From Ligula intestinalis (taxonomy: Eukaryota; Platyhelminthes; Cestoda; Diphyllobothriidea; Diphyllobothriidae): a stretch of 64,000 nt of DNA. The notes beneath the pieces are model-generated. The model searched no databases, was not told where the DNA came from, and was given only the letters and a program-made list of their open reading frames with translations. Where the stretch lies: positions 22,598,186 through 22,662,185 of the forward strand of contig JAYGXS010000004.1 of assembly GCA_036362985.1 (NCBI GenBank), in the 5' to 3' direction. Shown here piece by piece: positions 1 to 10,251 of this stretch (position 1 is the first letter of the stretch; each line of letters starts with the position of its first letter). Made by a program: the position numbers and the translations under genes.

Positions 1-640
1 CATGGAACCACTCAATGGTGGTCTTTTTAATTACGCCCTATTTGACGTTGTGTAGCCTTGGACGTCGTTGTGTGGTCTCTAAGGGTTATGAAAATTATTG
101 CAACCGACCCGTAGAAAGGGTATACAAGGAATTTTCTATGAAGGACTTCCTGTTCTTTTGTGAGGAACTCTGCCACTTAAAGGTGGTGCGTAGTGGCGGT
201 CCTAGAAACTGCGCCAGTTCATGCCGTATAATTTCTTCGGCGCTGCGGCCGCCAACCGTAAGAAGGAAATAAACCTACATGTCAAAGGAGTGAAATTAAT
301 CAGAACATAATCATAGACTATCATTCAACAGCATTTCTTCCTATTCGAAGCGTCTTAAGAACAAGCGCAAGGTCTCGTTTGTACATAGATCCAGACGAGA
401 CCCCGCGGCCGTCTCACCGCCGACCAATATGTGGTGGGTGTCAGCAGCAGCAGCAGCCTCAATTTTTTCCAATTTCATGAGCATGAAGCTTCGTTCGGCT
501 GACTTCGTTTCTTCTCTTTTACTAAGTGAAAATGTGAAAGGTGAAGAGGGCTAGTCTTACCGATTCCAAGCTGAATCGTGTTGATAAATTTGTTTGAAGT
601 TATTGTTCTCTTTTCTAAGGAAAATTTACTGAGCCATATT
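1..640. other. No gene recognised; short CAG microsatellite
   Basis: No reading frame here resembles a known protein and no transposon boundary is evident. A short perfect CAG trinucleotide run of five units lies at 442-457. The stretch lies beyond the 3' end of the minus-strand transposase remnant that follows, so it may be transposon flank or ordinary intergenic DNA. Confidence 0.5.
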
Positions 641-648
641 GAGCGGTC

Positions 649-1783
649 TTACTTCATCTTCTCTAGGCGTTGCCGGAGAAGCGAAAACTCCTGCCGCATG
701 AGGGACTCTGGAGAGTCGAGGCGAGATAAAATTGAGTGGACCTCACATTCTCGTGTATTAATGGGCGCCTCCATAGTTGCCCGGTGCGACTTCTCTGTGT
801 GAGGCATTGTCGTAGTCGTAGGCGTAGGCGCAAGAGCGGGCAATGGGTACGCAGAGTGTTACCGAAAATAATTTTACGCAAAAGAGCTTACTGACTCATT
901 GTGGGCCAGCCCGCAAAGCTATTCGTGGCTGGCTTGGGAGTCCGCTGTGGGATGTTCTCCACATCGTTGATTTCTTCATCAGAGTCGGTGGTTAATCGAC
1001 GAGGAGTCCTAGATAACAAGCCATTACTAATATTGTGCACATACTTCCTCCTGTATTCTCGGCAAAAATGTGTGGGCTCTAAATTGGACAAGTCGGTGGT
1101 GTCCTTGGCAAACGTCGCGCGCTGATGGGCCTCTTGTAAGGTTTCAATGTCTCCAAAGACCCGTGTGGGGTGCAAAGGCGTATCCGCTGGAGGACGCTCC
1201 TGCCGGGCTTACAACCGCTTCCTCAGTGTGTCTGACGCTGACCACATCGTAAGATTAGGTTCTGTGGGGTCGAGTCATGAGTTTGCGTCTACGGCAACCG
1301 TTTTTTCGTTGCGAAATTCAACCACACTGAACATCTTAAATAAAAGTAAACTGTGAGTACATCCTTCACTGTAGTCAGTGCAGCATTAAAAGACAAAACA
1401 CAGTTTTCTTTTAAATCTATATTGACCAGAAAACGTACGTAACAGCGGTATAAGGTAAAGCGTGTTGGTTGTCCTAAATGGGACATACTTACAAACAACT
1501 TCAACAGGGGATGCAGTATGGGGAAGCCCTCCAATAGGGAAGCTTTGAACATAAAAAGACTGACGAAGAAATTGATGTTGTAAAAAACTGGTTGGCAATC
1601 AATGAAGGGTCTACACTTTATGCAGTCTGCCGTAATAGATGTTAACTGACATGGTCTATCGCCGATTAGAACCATTTTATCCGGCGACTTTGTAGATGAC
1701 ACGAAATCTTTATGCAAAATGGCGTCTGAGACGCCGTGTAAATGAAGAGGCCTTGCAACACCCTCATCGTCATTCAACAACAC
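649..1783 (-). pseudogene. CACTA/EnSpm-like transposase, C-terminal remnants
   Basis: Several minus-strand open stretches (1289-1783, 888-1175, 649-843) continue in order after the clearer transposase blocks upstream at 2020-3361. The 1783-1289 piece has the layout of the C-terminal part of animal CACTA-like transposases: a basic, tyrosine-rich stretch on accessory receptor-like recognition, followed by a hydrophobic segment. The two lower pieces are polar and their assignment rests only on order and strand. The pieces are in different frames and interrupted by stops. I see no terminal CACTA motifs, so the ends of the element are not defined. Confidence 0.35.
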
Positions 1784-2019
1784 AGTGCATGCCTGTGACT
1801 CAGACTGCAGCTTTCGAAATGTCGGCGGTATACCTGGGCGGCTAAATACGTAGAACCACCATTTTGTCTCTTAAACATCCTTAAATGACTCAAAAGAGAA
1901 CACAGAAAAATTATCCAACACACAAACTAACTAACGTCGTCCGGATGATGACGGAGGGAGTTGACTGTAAAAAACGTGGATGCGACCATAAAAAATGGAG
2001 TAATCATGTACAAAACTGC

Positions 2020-2720
2020 TTAACAAATCCCGACCGAATTGTCTATAACTTTTGTACAATTTGGGGTGGCAAAAATGCAAAAAGCGGTAGAAAGTATCAA
2101 AAAATGGTAATACTTGTCAGACGTTAGGAAAGATGTTAAGAAAACGGGACCTACATACAATGAAAATTGCCGATACTCGGAAGCCTTCCAAAAATTAAGG
2201 TGTTCCAGGGATCTGCACTTACACGCAAGCTCAACTGGAAGACAGCGACTGCAAATATCAATGACGTCATTCAATTCACTGAAGCACCCTCGCCATTTCC
2301 AGGTATGCAAAAGTATTTTCATGACACCCAGGCATACCATTTGCATGTAATCTAGTGGAAAACAATAAATCATGTCAGTGAGTAGGTTTTCAAAGGTGGA
2401 CCTCCCTTTGTGATAGAACTTCTGATGGTGGGCTCGAAACGATGTATCATCATGCAACAGGCCACTAGAAGTTGGAAATTTCATTCGTCTGTTAAAGCTC
2501 ACCCCTCAGTGACAAAATGTGTAAGGTAAGCTACATACCACTCGCAACCAAATGTGCCATTGTGCGCTGTTACTTGTTTCACGTATGCACGAGCTGATGA
2601 GTCATGGATAATCTGACGCAGAACAACATTCACAACACCATGACTTAGTCCAATAGACAGGCCACGCCCGAGGAGTTCCTTCAGCTCCGAAACGTAGTTC
2701 TCAAGACACCTGTCAATAAG
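2020..2720 (-). pseudogene. CACTA/EnSpm-like transposase, central core remnant
   Basis: Read on the minus strand, 2720-2540 encodes a segment with SARAYVKQVTAHNGTFGCE, matching the family pattern of Ala-Arg-Ala-Phe followed by a Gly-Cys-Glu knuckle. The frame at 2502-2020 then carries NRRMKFP and FPLDYMQMVCLGVMKILLH, which is the hallmark block of animal transposases of this type. A WKASEYRQF block follows near 2170. The first and second parts are joined by about 40 bases containing stops, so the gene is broken. In the active family these proteins cut and rejoin transposon ends in the nucleus. The family name is from memory of protein pattern and not from a search. Confidence 0.55.
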
Positions 2721-2732
2721 GTCAGGTTGACT

Positions 2733-3361
2733 CTAACCCGCAAAGATACCAATAACACAATGTTTGAAAACGAAGGGGTTGGTAATGCGGCACAATACTG
2801 GCCAGACACATCGACGAGCTGCGTTAAAAAACCACTTTCCATCAATGTGAAGCTGCAGCCACACCTGACGAATGACGGTTATTTGACGAGTACGCAGTTC
2901 CTTCATTAGGCGATCACGAAAGCCCAAGTGGACATAGTCACCAGAACTTAGTGACTTTGTAACGCACGTTCGAAACGTTTGCATTATTTTCTTTGTGTTC
3001 TTCGGTACATCTGGGACAGTGGCCACATTGAAAGCACGGACCGTATCAAAAAAGTTTCTAATAGCAGTATGGCGCAACGACCAATGTACGAAAAAATCTC
3101 GGAGGGCTTCAACGATTAAATAATTAGAAGTGACAGTATTGTCATCAACTTCCCGTACTTCAACATCTAGCACGCTTTTAGAAACCCTAAATATGTACCG
3201 ATAGGAGTTTCTGGGGTGAGTACAGACATCTCCAGTTCGGCGTCTTCAGGATCAGCAACATTCGATGTTGACGGCTGCGTTGCCACTTCATCTCGAAAGG
3301 CCTCCAGATAGGCCCACTTTCTGCGCTGTATGCGCTCATATATAGTGCTCCGGTGTAATCC
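2733..3361 (-). pseudogene. CACTA/EnSpm-like transposase, N-terminal remnant
   Basis: The minus-strand frame from 3361 opens with a short helix-turn-helix-like stretch (YERIQRRKWAYLEAF), shifts frame at about 3175, and continues at 3173-2733. This later part contains LRDFFVHWSLRHTAIRNFF, then a Gly-Asp-Tyr-Val-His block, and ends in IDGKWFFNAARRCVWPVL followed by a VIGIFAG motif. The order (small N-terminal domain, then 'IDG ... WP-L ... IGI') is the one expected for this transposase family. The IDG aspartate, a likely catalytic residue in related nucleases, is present. The gene is inactivated by the frameshift and by further lesions downstream. Confidence 0.55.
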
Positions 3362-3744
3362 ATAGTATGATCACTGCATATTTATTTTCAATCTATGGTG
3401 AACGGCAATATTATTCAGGTATTTCTGCACATTTCGTAGACAGGTTGCTTCAAAAACCAAATCAGCGAGTTACAATGGGACGGCTCTTACAATCGATAAT
3501 TAAAGCAAAAATATTATGATAAACGTAAGAAAATTATAAAGAAATACGTACCTGGACAGAGAAATGGTGGATATGACGAAAAATTCAAAACGGTCATAAT
3601 CAGGCGACTGACGGAACGACAGGTCAAGGTGAAGAATGACCGCCTTCTTGGGAAGTTAAAACAAATACAAGCGAACATCCGTGTCCCAGGAAGCAATTGA
3701 GAAAAAGAAGAAGACTCGATCGCTGGGGCAATAATTTTATTCAC

Positions 3745-3780
3745 CTGACGTTTCGATATCCGTCGCGGATTCGTCATCAG
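3745..3780 (-). ncRNA. Hammerhead-ribozyme-like motif in PLE tail
   Basis: On the minus strand the tail contains CTGATGA at 3780-3774, an imperfect stem-loop (ATCC, loop, GGAT) and then CGAAACGTCAGG. This order, CUGAUGA then helix II then GAAA, is the conserved catalytic core of hammerhead ribozymes, which are documented in Penelope-like terminal regions. Helix III is not obvious within the monomer, so activity might need a tandem dimer or may be lost. A related stem plus GAAACGTCAGG occurs twice in the pair at 20701-21070. Confidence 0.45.
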
Positions 3781-3913
3781 ATACATGAGTAGCAGAAAGG
3801 TAAAGTATGCACAGACGTTTGCAGTATTTATAGGACACAGTCATTACTGCAAGCATACAGCGACAATTAACGTTAATTGCCTTCTTGTGTGTGGACTGCT
3901 TGTTGGACGGCAC

Positions 3914-4310
3914 GCGGGCTCTGACCTGTTGAACTTTCGTCACGGGCGGTGAGCTCGGGCATGATGATTCCTCGGCCGTCTGGCTCCCCGGTGTTGGCAC
4001 ACGATGAGGCAGTGGCCTGCCCATTCCTCAAGTGACGGCTTGCTTTGGCCAAATTGAATCTCAGGATTGAATATGGATTGGGCAAATCGTTGCACTTGTT
4101 GATGGATTGGGGGCCCGTGAACCATGACTCAAGTAGTTCTCGGCTCACCCGATTGTTACCTCTTGCGAGAATTTCGGCCTCATCAAATTTAAAAAGGTGT
4201 TGCTAGGTCTCGTCGAATGAGCCGCAACTTGAGAATTGGCATCATTTTGCCGCACTGCAGCCACGTGCTCGGCAATTCACGTCCTGAGAAGTATGCCAGT
4301 TTCTCCGACA
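3914..4310 (-). repeat. Left arm of 397-bp PLE inverted repeat
   Basis: This arm is the reverse complement of 6030-6426, with about 97-98 percent identity by eye and no gaps. Homology stops sharply at GCCCGC (6426) on the right, whereas the left copy continues to a PLE tail. The two arms together could form a large cruciform around the PLE body. Confidence 0.85.
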
Positions 4311-4317
4311 ACAGAGA

Positions 4318-5041
4318 GTGCTTGAACGAGCCCGCGACAAACAAGCAATTCAGGAAGCCACACTAAAGAAAAAATTCCGCAGACTGCACAATCCAACGTC
4401 ATCCAGAAAAGACGTACTGGTACACAACCTGTCGTCGAAAGAACTGACGAAGGAGCAAAATGCAGGTTGTACAACTCGAAGCCTCATTCAACACGGCTGA
4501 TGCTAAACCTGCTTACATGATTGCAGCTGTGGAATCAGTCATAACTCAGGCAGAAGCAACGGAGGAGACGAAGAACCTTATCCGACACCAGGTTTCATCC
4601 CTTCTGATGGCTCATCAACCGCAGGAAGTGCTCCCCAAGGTCAAACGCATTGCATTAAGAGCACTCAAGGCCAACCGGGACATTGTCATCGTGCCAGCCG
4701 ACAAGGGACGTTCTACGGTCGTATTAGACAGAACCGACTACCGTCAGAAGGCGAAAGACTTACTGGAGGATCGTCAGTTTTATGTTCCTTGTGAAACCAA
4801 TCCCATTAAAACGCTGACACGCGAAATAAATTCGACCTTGTTGGCTCTAGAGAACTCGGGTGCAATAACGCCGTCCGACCGACGCATGGCGAGGGCACAA
4901 GAAACGGCATTGGCCCGTTTCTATGGCCTCCCCAAAGTGCAAAGGAAGGTGCTCCTCTCCGACTATCGTATCACTAAAAGGCACTCCAACGTACGGGCTA
5001 GCAAAGTGGCTGTTTCGGCGTCTCAAATTTCTGACCGCTGA
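4318..5041 (+). pseudogene. PLE reverse transcriptase, N-terminal part (frameshifted)
   Basis: Two overlapping frames (4318-4500 and 4460-5041) encode one broken protein. The first has LVHNLSSKELTKEQ, a typical start of PLE proteins. The second has the family signature DIVIVPADKGRSTVVLD followed by LEDRQFY and RFYGLPKVQRK, which correspond to RT fingers motifs of Penelope elements. The frame changes within the overlap by a single-base shift. Downstream the frame is lost before the palm domain resumes at 5094. Confidence 0.85.
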
Positions 5042-5093
5042 TTCGGAGACCACGGTCCACTCGTCAACACAGTTCCTGGAGAAACTTAAATAG

Positions 5094-5564
5094 GTGAGTC
5101 TCTTGCCAAGTGATATCATGGCTTCCTTCGATGTAACCTCTCTTTTTACTTCTATCCCTCAGGATCTGGCAATAGAGACGGTCGAACTACTCCTACGAAA
5201 CAAATACGATGAGACGGAGAATCTCCTGGGACACGTGGAAATCCTACAGCTCCTGAAGTTCTGTCTCAGGACGTACTTCACGTTTGACGGAACGATCTAC
5301 GAGCAGGTGAAGGGGACACCGATAGGTTCGCAGATTTCGGGACTCATAGTCGAGGCGTTCCTGCAGCGGCTGGAGTCGCTGGTTTTCCAACACCACAAAC
5401 TGAAATTCTGGGCTTGGTATGTGGATGACACCTTTGTCGTCATCGAACGGGATCAGGTGCTGACGTTCAAGGAATGTCTCAACAGCGTCTTCCCGGACAT
5501 CAAATTTACGATGGAGGTAGAAGAGAACAACCAGCTTGCTTTTCTTGATGTCCTCGTTTGTTGA
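5094..5564 (+). pseudogene. PLE reverse transcriptase, palm domain
   Basis: The frame holds SFDVTSLFTSIPQ, in which the first catalytic aspartate sits, then KGTPIGSQISGLIVEAFLQ, then the active-site box WYVDDTFVV with the two aspartates at 5424-5429, and a final NQLAFLDVLVC. These are the ordered RT motifs A to D of Penelope-like elements. This fragment has an intact active site, but it is separated by stops from its own N-terminus and from the endonuclease. Confidence 0.9.
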
Positions 5565-5599
5565 AAAGATTGTGGTGGTCTAAAGACTAAAGTATTCAG

Positions 5600-6190
5600 G
5601 AAAGCGACAAACACGATGCAAGTACTGAATAACAACAGCAACCAGCCAATCAGCCACAAACGCAGTTGCGTAAAAACACTCTATCGGCGTGTTGAGACGC
5701 AGAGAAGAAGAAAACAAAGTTGCCGAGGTAGAAAACCTCCGACGGGTGTTCAGAGAAAATGGCTACCCGGGCAACTTCGTCAACCGGTGCTTGCGCAAAC
5801 GAGCTGGCCAACAAAAGCGCACCGACCTTAAGATTTGGCGTTCGATCCCGTATGTCAAAAACGTATCGGAAGCAGTCGGCCGCCTTCTCGCACCACTTGC
5901 AGTTGAAGTCGCACACAGGCCGGAGGCAACCATAATGCGTCAGATAATGAAGCCGGAAGACCCACTGCTACTGCAAGAAACATCTGGGGTCATCTACAGG
6001 ATCTGGTGCAGTTGCGGTTAAAGCAACTATGTCGGAGAAACTGGCAGACTTCTCAGGACGCGAATTGCCGAACACGCGGCTGCAGTGCGGCGAAATGATG
6101 CCAATTCTCAAGTTGCGGCTCATTCGATGAGACCTAGCAACACCTTTTTAAATTTGATGAGGCCGAAATTCTCGCAAGAGGTAACAATCG
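5600..6190 (+). pseudogene. PLE GIY-YIG endonuclease region
   Basis: After the RT, frames at 5616-5831 and 5689-6021 encode a basic linker with ENGYPGNFVNRCL and then SGVIYRIWCSCG. After a stop codon the same frame gives NYVGETGRLLRTRIAEH. The pair 'VIYRI ... YVGETGR' is the GIY-YIG nuclease core that Penelope elements use to nick target DNA. The Cys-x-Cys next to it fits the CCHH-type insertion of animal PLEs. The in-frame stop lies between the two halves of the catalytic core, so this copy cannot make the enzyme. Confidence 0.85.
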
Positions 6191-6426
6191 GGTGAGCCGA
6201 GAACTACTTGAGTCATGGTTCACGGGCCCCCAATCCATCAACAAGTGCAACGATTTGCCCAATCCATATTCAATCCTGAGATTCAATTTGGCCAAAGCAA
6301 GCCGTCACTTGAGGAATGGGCAGGCCACTGCCTCGTCGTGTGCCAACACCGGGGAGCCAGACGGCCGAGCAATCATCATGCCCGAGCTCACCACCCGTGA
6401 CGAAAGTTCAACAGGTCAGAGCCCGC
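6030..6426 (+). repeat. Right arm of 397-bp PLE inverted repeat
   Basis: This arm covers the end of the GIY-YIG domain and the C-terminal coding tail (frame 6192-6452, starting MSRELLESWFTGPQSINKCN). It pairs with 3914-4310. Substitutions are scattered, for example C/T at the GACGCGAATT site, which suggests independent decay of two young copies. Confidence 0.85.
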
Positions 6427-7214
6427 TTGGTAGAGGCTTTTCTCCATCATAAGATACAGTGTGCTCGTTACCTTATTATAGTCCTCCTTATAAGACTCCT
6501 GTAAGGTAAAGCCTCTAATACCATTTGGTGAACGCAGTCTCCGGGTGGTATGGTAAATCCCCCCACCCCTCCCCTTTGGTGTTCATTGTTTAGCGTACAT
6601 TTTTTCCCGCCCTTGTAGACATTCCTAATGGAGGCCGGTACCGGTAATTTTATTACAGCCGCTCTGGATGGCATAGGATTCATACATTGAGGAGGATTAG
6701 TACCCCACCGGTTTACGGAGGACCACGGAAGACGAAGTACTGTACGAACTCGGAAGCCCGCTACCGTCGTTACGTAGCAAGTTGGCCCAAGGTAATGTTT
6801 GAATGTGCTTTGCACGTGGGCTGCAGAACACTACGCTCATGATGTGGATTTCTAGAAGGCCATCCGCACCGCGCTCAAGTACGATGTGGCGATTGGGGCA
6901 AATTAAACAGATTACCCAGCGACCATCCCTTGTATAAACCTTTACATGCTTCCCTTATTACCTTTTAATACATAAGAGTCTTTAACAACTGCCTGCTTGC
7001 ACGAAAACTAAAATGGTCGTCAGGATGGAAGGGGGTTCATATGTCTATGCTTAACACAATGCCTATTTGAGGGAGGCCTAAATGGCCGTGAGGAATAAGA
7101 GCGTTACTATATCTATGCTTAACCGAAGACATGCGCAGTCATGACGGTAGTCGTATACAAGGCCCTCTCATATACCCCAAATCCCAGCATTGTGTCCTGC
7201 AAAAACGGAAGATA
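6427..7214. other. No gene recognised
   Basis: The frames here are short and unlike known proteins. A segment at about 7150-7205 (CTCATATACCCC, then CCCAGCAT, then TCCTGCAAAAACGG) recurs at about 18095-18140 inside the HAT1 intron, so at least part of it is a dispersed repeat. Confidence 0.5.
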
Positions 7215-8065
7215 TAAAGTCCTTGTTATCCGTCTCCTTCCCAAACACACAACTGTTGGATTTTGAAAAGGGTCCCTCTGGTATCTGAGGTGATTATGTT
7301 TATCAAACATTTTTTTCCATATATGTCTATTTCTTCCTCTTTTGAGTGATATTCGCAACGATGTTTCGGCCACTTTTCTGTCCAGTCATCATTGCCGGTT
7401 CTCCATTCTCCGTTTTACTTCCCTGACGATAGGCTTCATGGTCTTTAGTCATGCTCGTGGCGGTTCTATTATTTTCGCCAGCTCGTCGCTGAACTCCGCA
7501 GTCTACAAAGTCACATCTCCGGCATTTCGTTGATGATCAAGTGACCTCTGCCGTTCACTCTCTCATCAACCCTTTTGTCCCCGATGGCCTCCTCCGGTCT
7601 CACCTCCTTGATGGTTGATCATGATGCCAGTCGGGCGGTGTAACAATGGTGAACGACAGCCTCTGTTGTTATATGATTTCGCCAATTACAAGAAGCGTTT
7701 CCAACCCTCATACGTTCTGATCAACAGTCCTGTCTCATTTGCACTACAATCAATCCTCTCAAACAACCCCCTTAATTTTGTTGAAGCAGTTTTTCTCCTA
7801 CTTTTTTTTAAGCAGGGGTTCGCTGAACTCCGCCCCAGCTTAAATGGTAGGAGTATTTTTTCACTGCTTCCTCCTCAGTTCACCATGCGTTGACTACTAT
7901 TTCAAAACGACGATAGGTTGGGGAATATGAATAAATCTACCAACACTACTAAACGCTCCCGCTGTCTATGTGGTTGTTTCGCGGAGAGCAGCATTTATCA
8001 ACTTTGTATTTATTTTTCCACAGCACTAAGTTTGCAATGATGAGGCCCTCCTGGCCTAAAATATA
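7215..8065 (+). mobile_element. 3' fragment of non-LTR element (same family as 43160-47990)
   Basis: The sequence GATTTTGAAAAGGGTCC at about 7260 matches 47410-47426, where it lies just before the stop of a reverse-transcriptase frame. The similarity continues through an untranslated region containing TTTTTCTCCTACTTT and TTTTTCACTGC and ends in a block with GATGAGGCCCTCCTGGCCT near 8040, which corresponds to the block at 47950-47970. This is therefore a 5'-truncated insertion on the plus strand, which is normal for target-primed retrotransposition. It encodes no complete protein. Confidence 0.65.
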
Positions 8066-8470
8066 AAATATATTAATTTTTTTTATTATAGGGAGTTTGT
8101 TTCAAGTGAAAAAACCTGCTTTCAAAGGTATCATACAAACGGAATAAATGTGCAGTTGTAAGCTGAGTTGACACATCAGCAGGAGAAATGTTGCATATCG
8201 TTTAAGGACATTTGTTCGAGACGGAGAGGGTTGGCACAAGAACACAGTGTTCTCACTCTTCCTTCAATGGTTGTCGGCAAAAGTTGCGCGCTATCGACTG
8301 AAGGGTTAGCAGACTGCGGGCTGCTGCTTCAGCAGCATTATCTTCATCATGAATCCTGGCAGGGTTCAAAGTCCACGAACGCCATCAGAGTGAAAGAGAG
8401 ATTCCACCGAGTCAGCACCCAAAATTCGTGAAAGTTTTCCTGAATGTAGAAAACTAGTTATAGCTCTCTT
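8066..8470. other. No gene recognised
   Basis: An AT-rich run follows the retrotransposon 3' end. The open frame at 8168-8431 has no recognisable domain and no exon-like support. I see no RNA gene. Confidence 0.4.
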
Positions 8471-9340
8471 AAACATAGGGAAGCTTTGCTGGGTTTTAAT
8501 ACTTTCGGGCAGCTTTTCCTAGATTTATATGGCATTAACTGAAAAGAATTGCCGGTACTTAACTGTACGTGACATAGTAAGAAATAAAAATACGTCTCGA
8601 TGACTGGCGCGTAGAGAGTGCTCAAGCTGCCTTATTGTACTAAGAGGATTAAAGGTTTGACCATTCAAAAGTTAAAACAATAAAATAGACCCTTCTGCAA
8701 TCTACGAAGCCACAGGGGATCCAGCTTTATAAGTTCGCAACTTTGTTGGTAGGCTAAGTTACGGTGTTCTGTAGTGTCAACTCTTCTAGTGTAGAAGTGC
8801 TGCACCGATTCTATTTTCTTCCGTTCACTAGTGCGAAGAAGACTGAAAAGGGGCGAGCAGTATTCAAGACTAGGTCTCACGTACATATTATAAAGGTTAG
8901 TTCTAACCTTTATAGTCTTAACATTTATAAGGATAAATCCGGTGGTTCGGCGTGCTTTCGAGACTATCAGGGCACAGTGCTCTGACAAATTGAGACTATT
9001 AGAGTAGGATATGCCCAAATCCTTGATAACTCCTGGGACATTTAGTTTGTGGCCGTCAATTTGGTATTTATATTTTTCAGCGCCGGTATGGCACTATCTA
9101 TACAAAGTTGATTTCGAAAAAATAAAAATTCAAAAAATAATTTGACAATATGTGCAAGTAGACGTAGAAATTCGTAATAATGTCAGCTTAATTCCGGTTG
9201 ATGATCGTCGCCAACAACCATAACGGAACATTTTTGCTATGAAAGGGTGAGGCGCCATGTGCAACACCACTGGGCGAAGGCCTGAAGATCCTTTTTTATC
9301 AGCTCGAGCACGATGTTGTGATCTGCCGGTTTATATCGAT
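8470..9340 (-). pseudogene. Non-LTR (CR1/Jockey-type) reverse transcriptase, C-terminal fragment
   Basis: On the minus strand 9340-9200 encodes LIKKDLQAFAQWC...TWRLTLS, the RT thumb region. After an interruption, 9060-8665 encodes KDLGISYSNSLNLSEHC, a YVRPSLEYCSPLF block and a basic VQHFYTRRV block. These are the ordered C-terminal motifs of CR1/Jockey-type polymerases and resemble the frame at 46782-47439. A repeat of about 120 bases (9075-9195), also present near 37640, interrupts it. The 5' side is cut at 9345 by the adjoining Gypsy remnant. No catalytic box survives. Confidence 0.75.
9075..9195 (+). repeat. Dispersed ~110-bp repeat (copy 1)
   Basis: The block beginning with CACTATCTATACAAAGTT and ending in TTCGTAATAATGTCAG recurs in the same orientation at about 37645-37735 with moderate divergence. 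Here it sits within the broken RT reading frame, so it is probably an insertion. No terminal repeats are evident. Confidence 0.5.
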
Positions 9341-9349
9341 AAGTGACTT

Positions 9350-9958
9350 TTAAATCAATCTGAAACGTCGTTGGGCCGCGTTCCGCAAACCGAAAGGCAT
9401 GCGAAGGAATTCAAACAGGCCGAATATTGTCGTGACGATGGTTTTAGGGATGTCCTCCTCCGCGACTGGCATTTGGTGGTATGTTCGCACGAGGTCAATC
9501 TTGGAAAAAATCCTACCAGCCAACATGCGTGAAAAGTCATGAAAATGGGGTATCGGATAGCGGTCCGGGACTGTAGCTCGATTGAGAGCGTGATAATCAC
9601 CGCATGATCGCCAATTATCGGATGACTTTTTGGGAGCCATGTGCAGCGGTGAAGCCCATGGACTGGACGAAAGACGGACGATCCCCGAATTTAACATGTG
9701 CTCGAACTCATTTTTCGCCACCCGCAGCTTCTCAGGATGAAGCTTATGTGGATGAGCATGGACCGATCTGCCGGTGGTAGTGATATTGTAGCGAACGGCG
9801 TGTTGAACCTGCTCCGTGAAGTGACAGGGCTTAGAGAGGGAAGGATAATCCCTCAAGATGTCAGAAAATGGTGGGCTTGGCACGGCCAAGTGGATGCCAG
9901 CGGAAGGCTCACGCGAAACTTCCCCGACAGTAAACAACTGAGTGGTAGGGTCTAACAA
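9350..9958 (-). pseudogene. Ty3/Gypsy reverse transcriptase, N-terminal half
   Basis: The minus-strand frame has the Gypsy pol order: a linker with [11 protein letters not shown], a [20 protein letters not shown] block (fingers), [26 protein letters not shown], then [19 protein letters not shown] carrying the first catalytic aspartate, and [18 protein letters not shown]. It stops right after that block, before the YxDD active site. The element is therefore truncated at about 9350, where a non-LTR fragment begins. The cysteine in RSCGDY and the first catalytic aspartate are present. Confidence 0.9.
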
Positions 9959-9959
9959 C

Positions 9960-10251
9960 TTCTGGTGATTGAAGTCGACTGTAAGGCCGAAATGCGACAG
10001 GAAATCCGCTCCAATGATAGGCGACTGGACGGCAGCCTAGATGAAAACCGTTGACCGTTGACCGAATATGGCGATAGTAGTGTTGTTCACAGCCTGCAGT
10101 GTAAACTGCGATGGCTAGAGATTATGACGGCGAGTGGTCGGTAAAAAGCTCACCTCGGCACTGGTTTCGATCAAGAAACGGAACCCAGTGGACTTGTCAA
10201 TCACACAAAATAGGCGACTGTGTCGAGATGGGCCAGCACCAGTCATCGCCA
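9960..10251 (-). pseudogene. Gypsy aspartic protease remnant
   Basis: Between the zinc-knuckle-like frame and the RT, the minus strand encodes RFLIETSAEVSFLPTT, corresponding to the Asp-Thr-Gly-Ala active site of retroelement proteases, and then a [13 protein letters not shown] block followed by HFGLTVDF. In this copy the catalytic triad reads Glu-Thr-Ser, and at least two stops are present, so it is dead. Its position between Gag and RT is normal for Gypsy pol. Confidence 0.75.

Larger units (their letters stand above)
3488..4310 (-). mobile_element. Inverted 3' fragment of a Penelope-like element
   Basis: This is a 5'-truncated PLE copy on the minus strand. It begins at 4310 inside the GIY-YIG endonuclease coding region, contains the C-terminal frame at 4148-3873, and continues into an untranslated tail. 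The first 397 bases (4310-3914) are colinear with 6030-6426 of the neighbouring plus-strand copy. Only a handful of substitutions and no length difference separate them, so the two copies are recent relatives. The tail carries a hammerhead-like motif at 3780-3745. The fragment abuts the 5' end of the plus-strand copy head-to-head, an arrangement known for Penelope elements. The lower end near 3488 is uncertain. Confidence 0.8.
4313..6426 (+). mobile_element. Penelope-like retroelement, plus strand, 3'-truncated
   Basis: The plus-strand element carries, in order, an N-terminal region, a reverse transcriptase and a GIY-YIG endonuclease, the diagnostic layout of Penelope-like elements. The coding region is interrupted by at least one frameshift near 4460, stops between 5041 and 5094, and a stop inside the endonuclease at 6019-6021. 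The right end is cut at 6426 before the tail and ribozyme-like motif found in the inverted partner. Both the lesions and the missing end make it non-autonomous. Confidence 0.9.

Noticed and set aside
2489..2538. Candidate 50-bp intron in the transposase
   Set aside because: A GTATGT donor and an AACAG acceptor are present, but splicing would create a stop codon; decay by frameshift is simpler.
4460..5564. Retroviral or telomerase RT
   Set aside because: The YVDD box alone could suggest this, but the ADKG block and the adjacent GIY-YIG domain are specific to Penelope-like elements.
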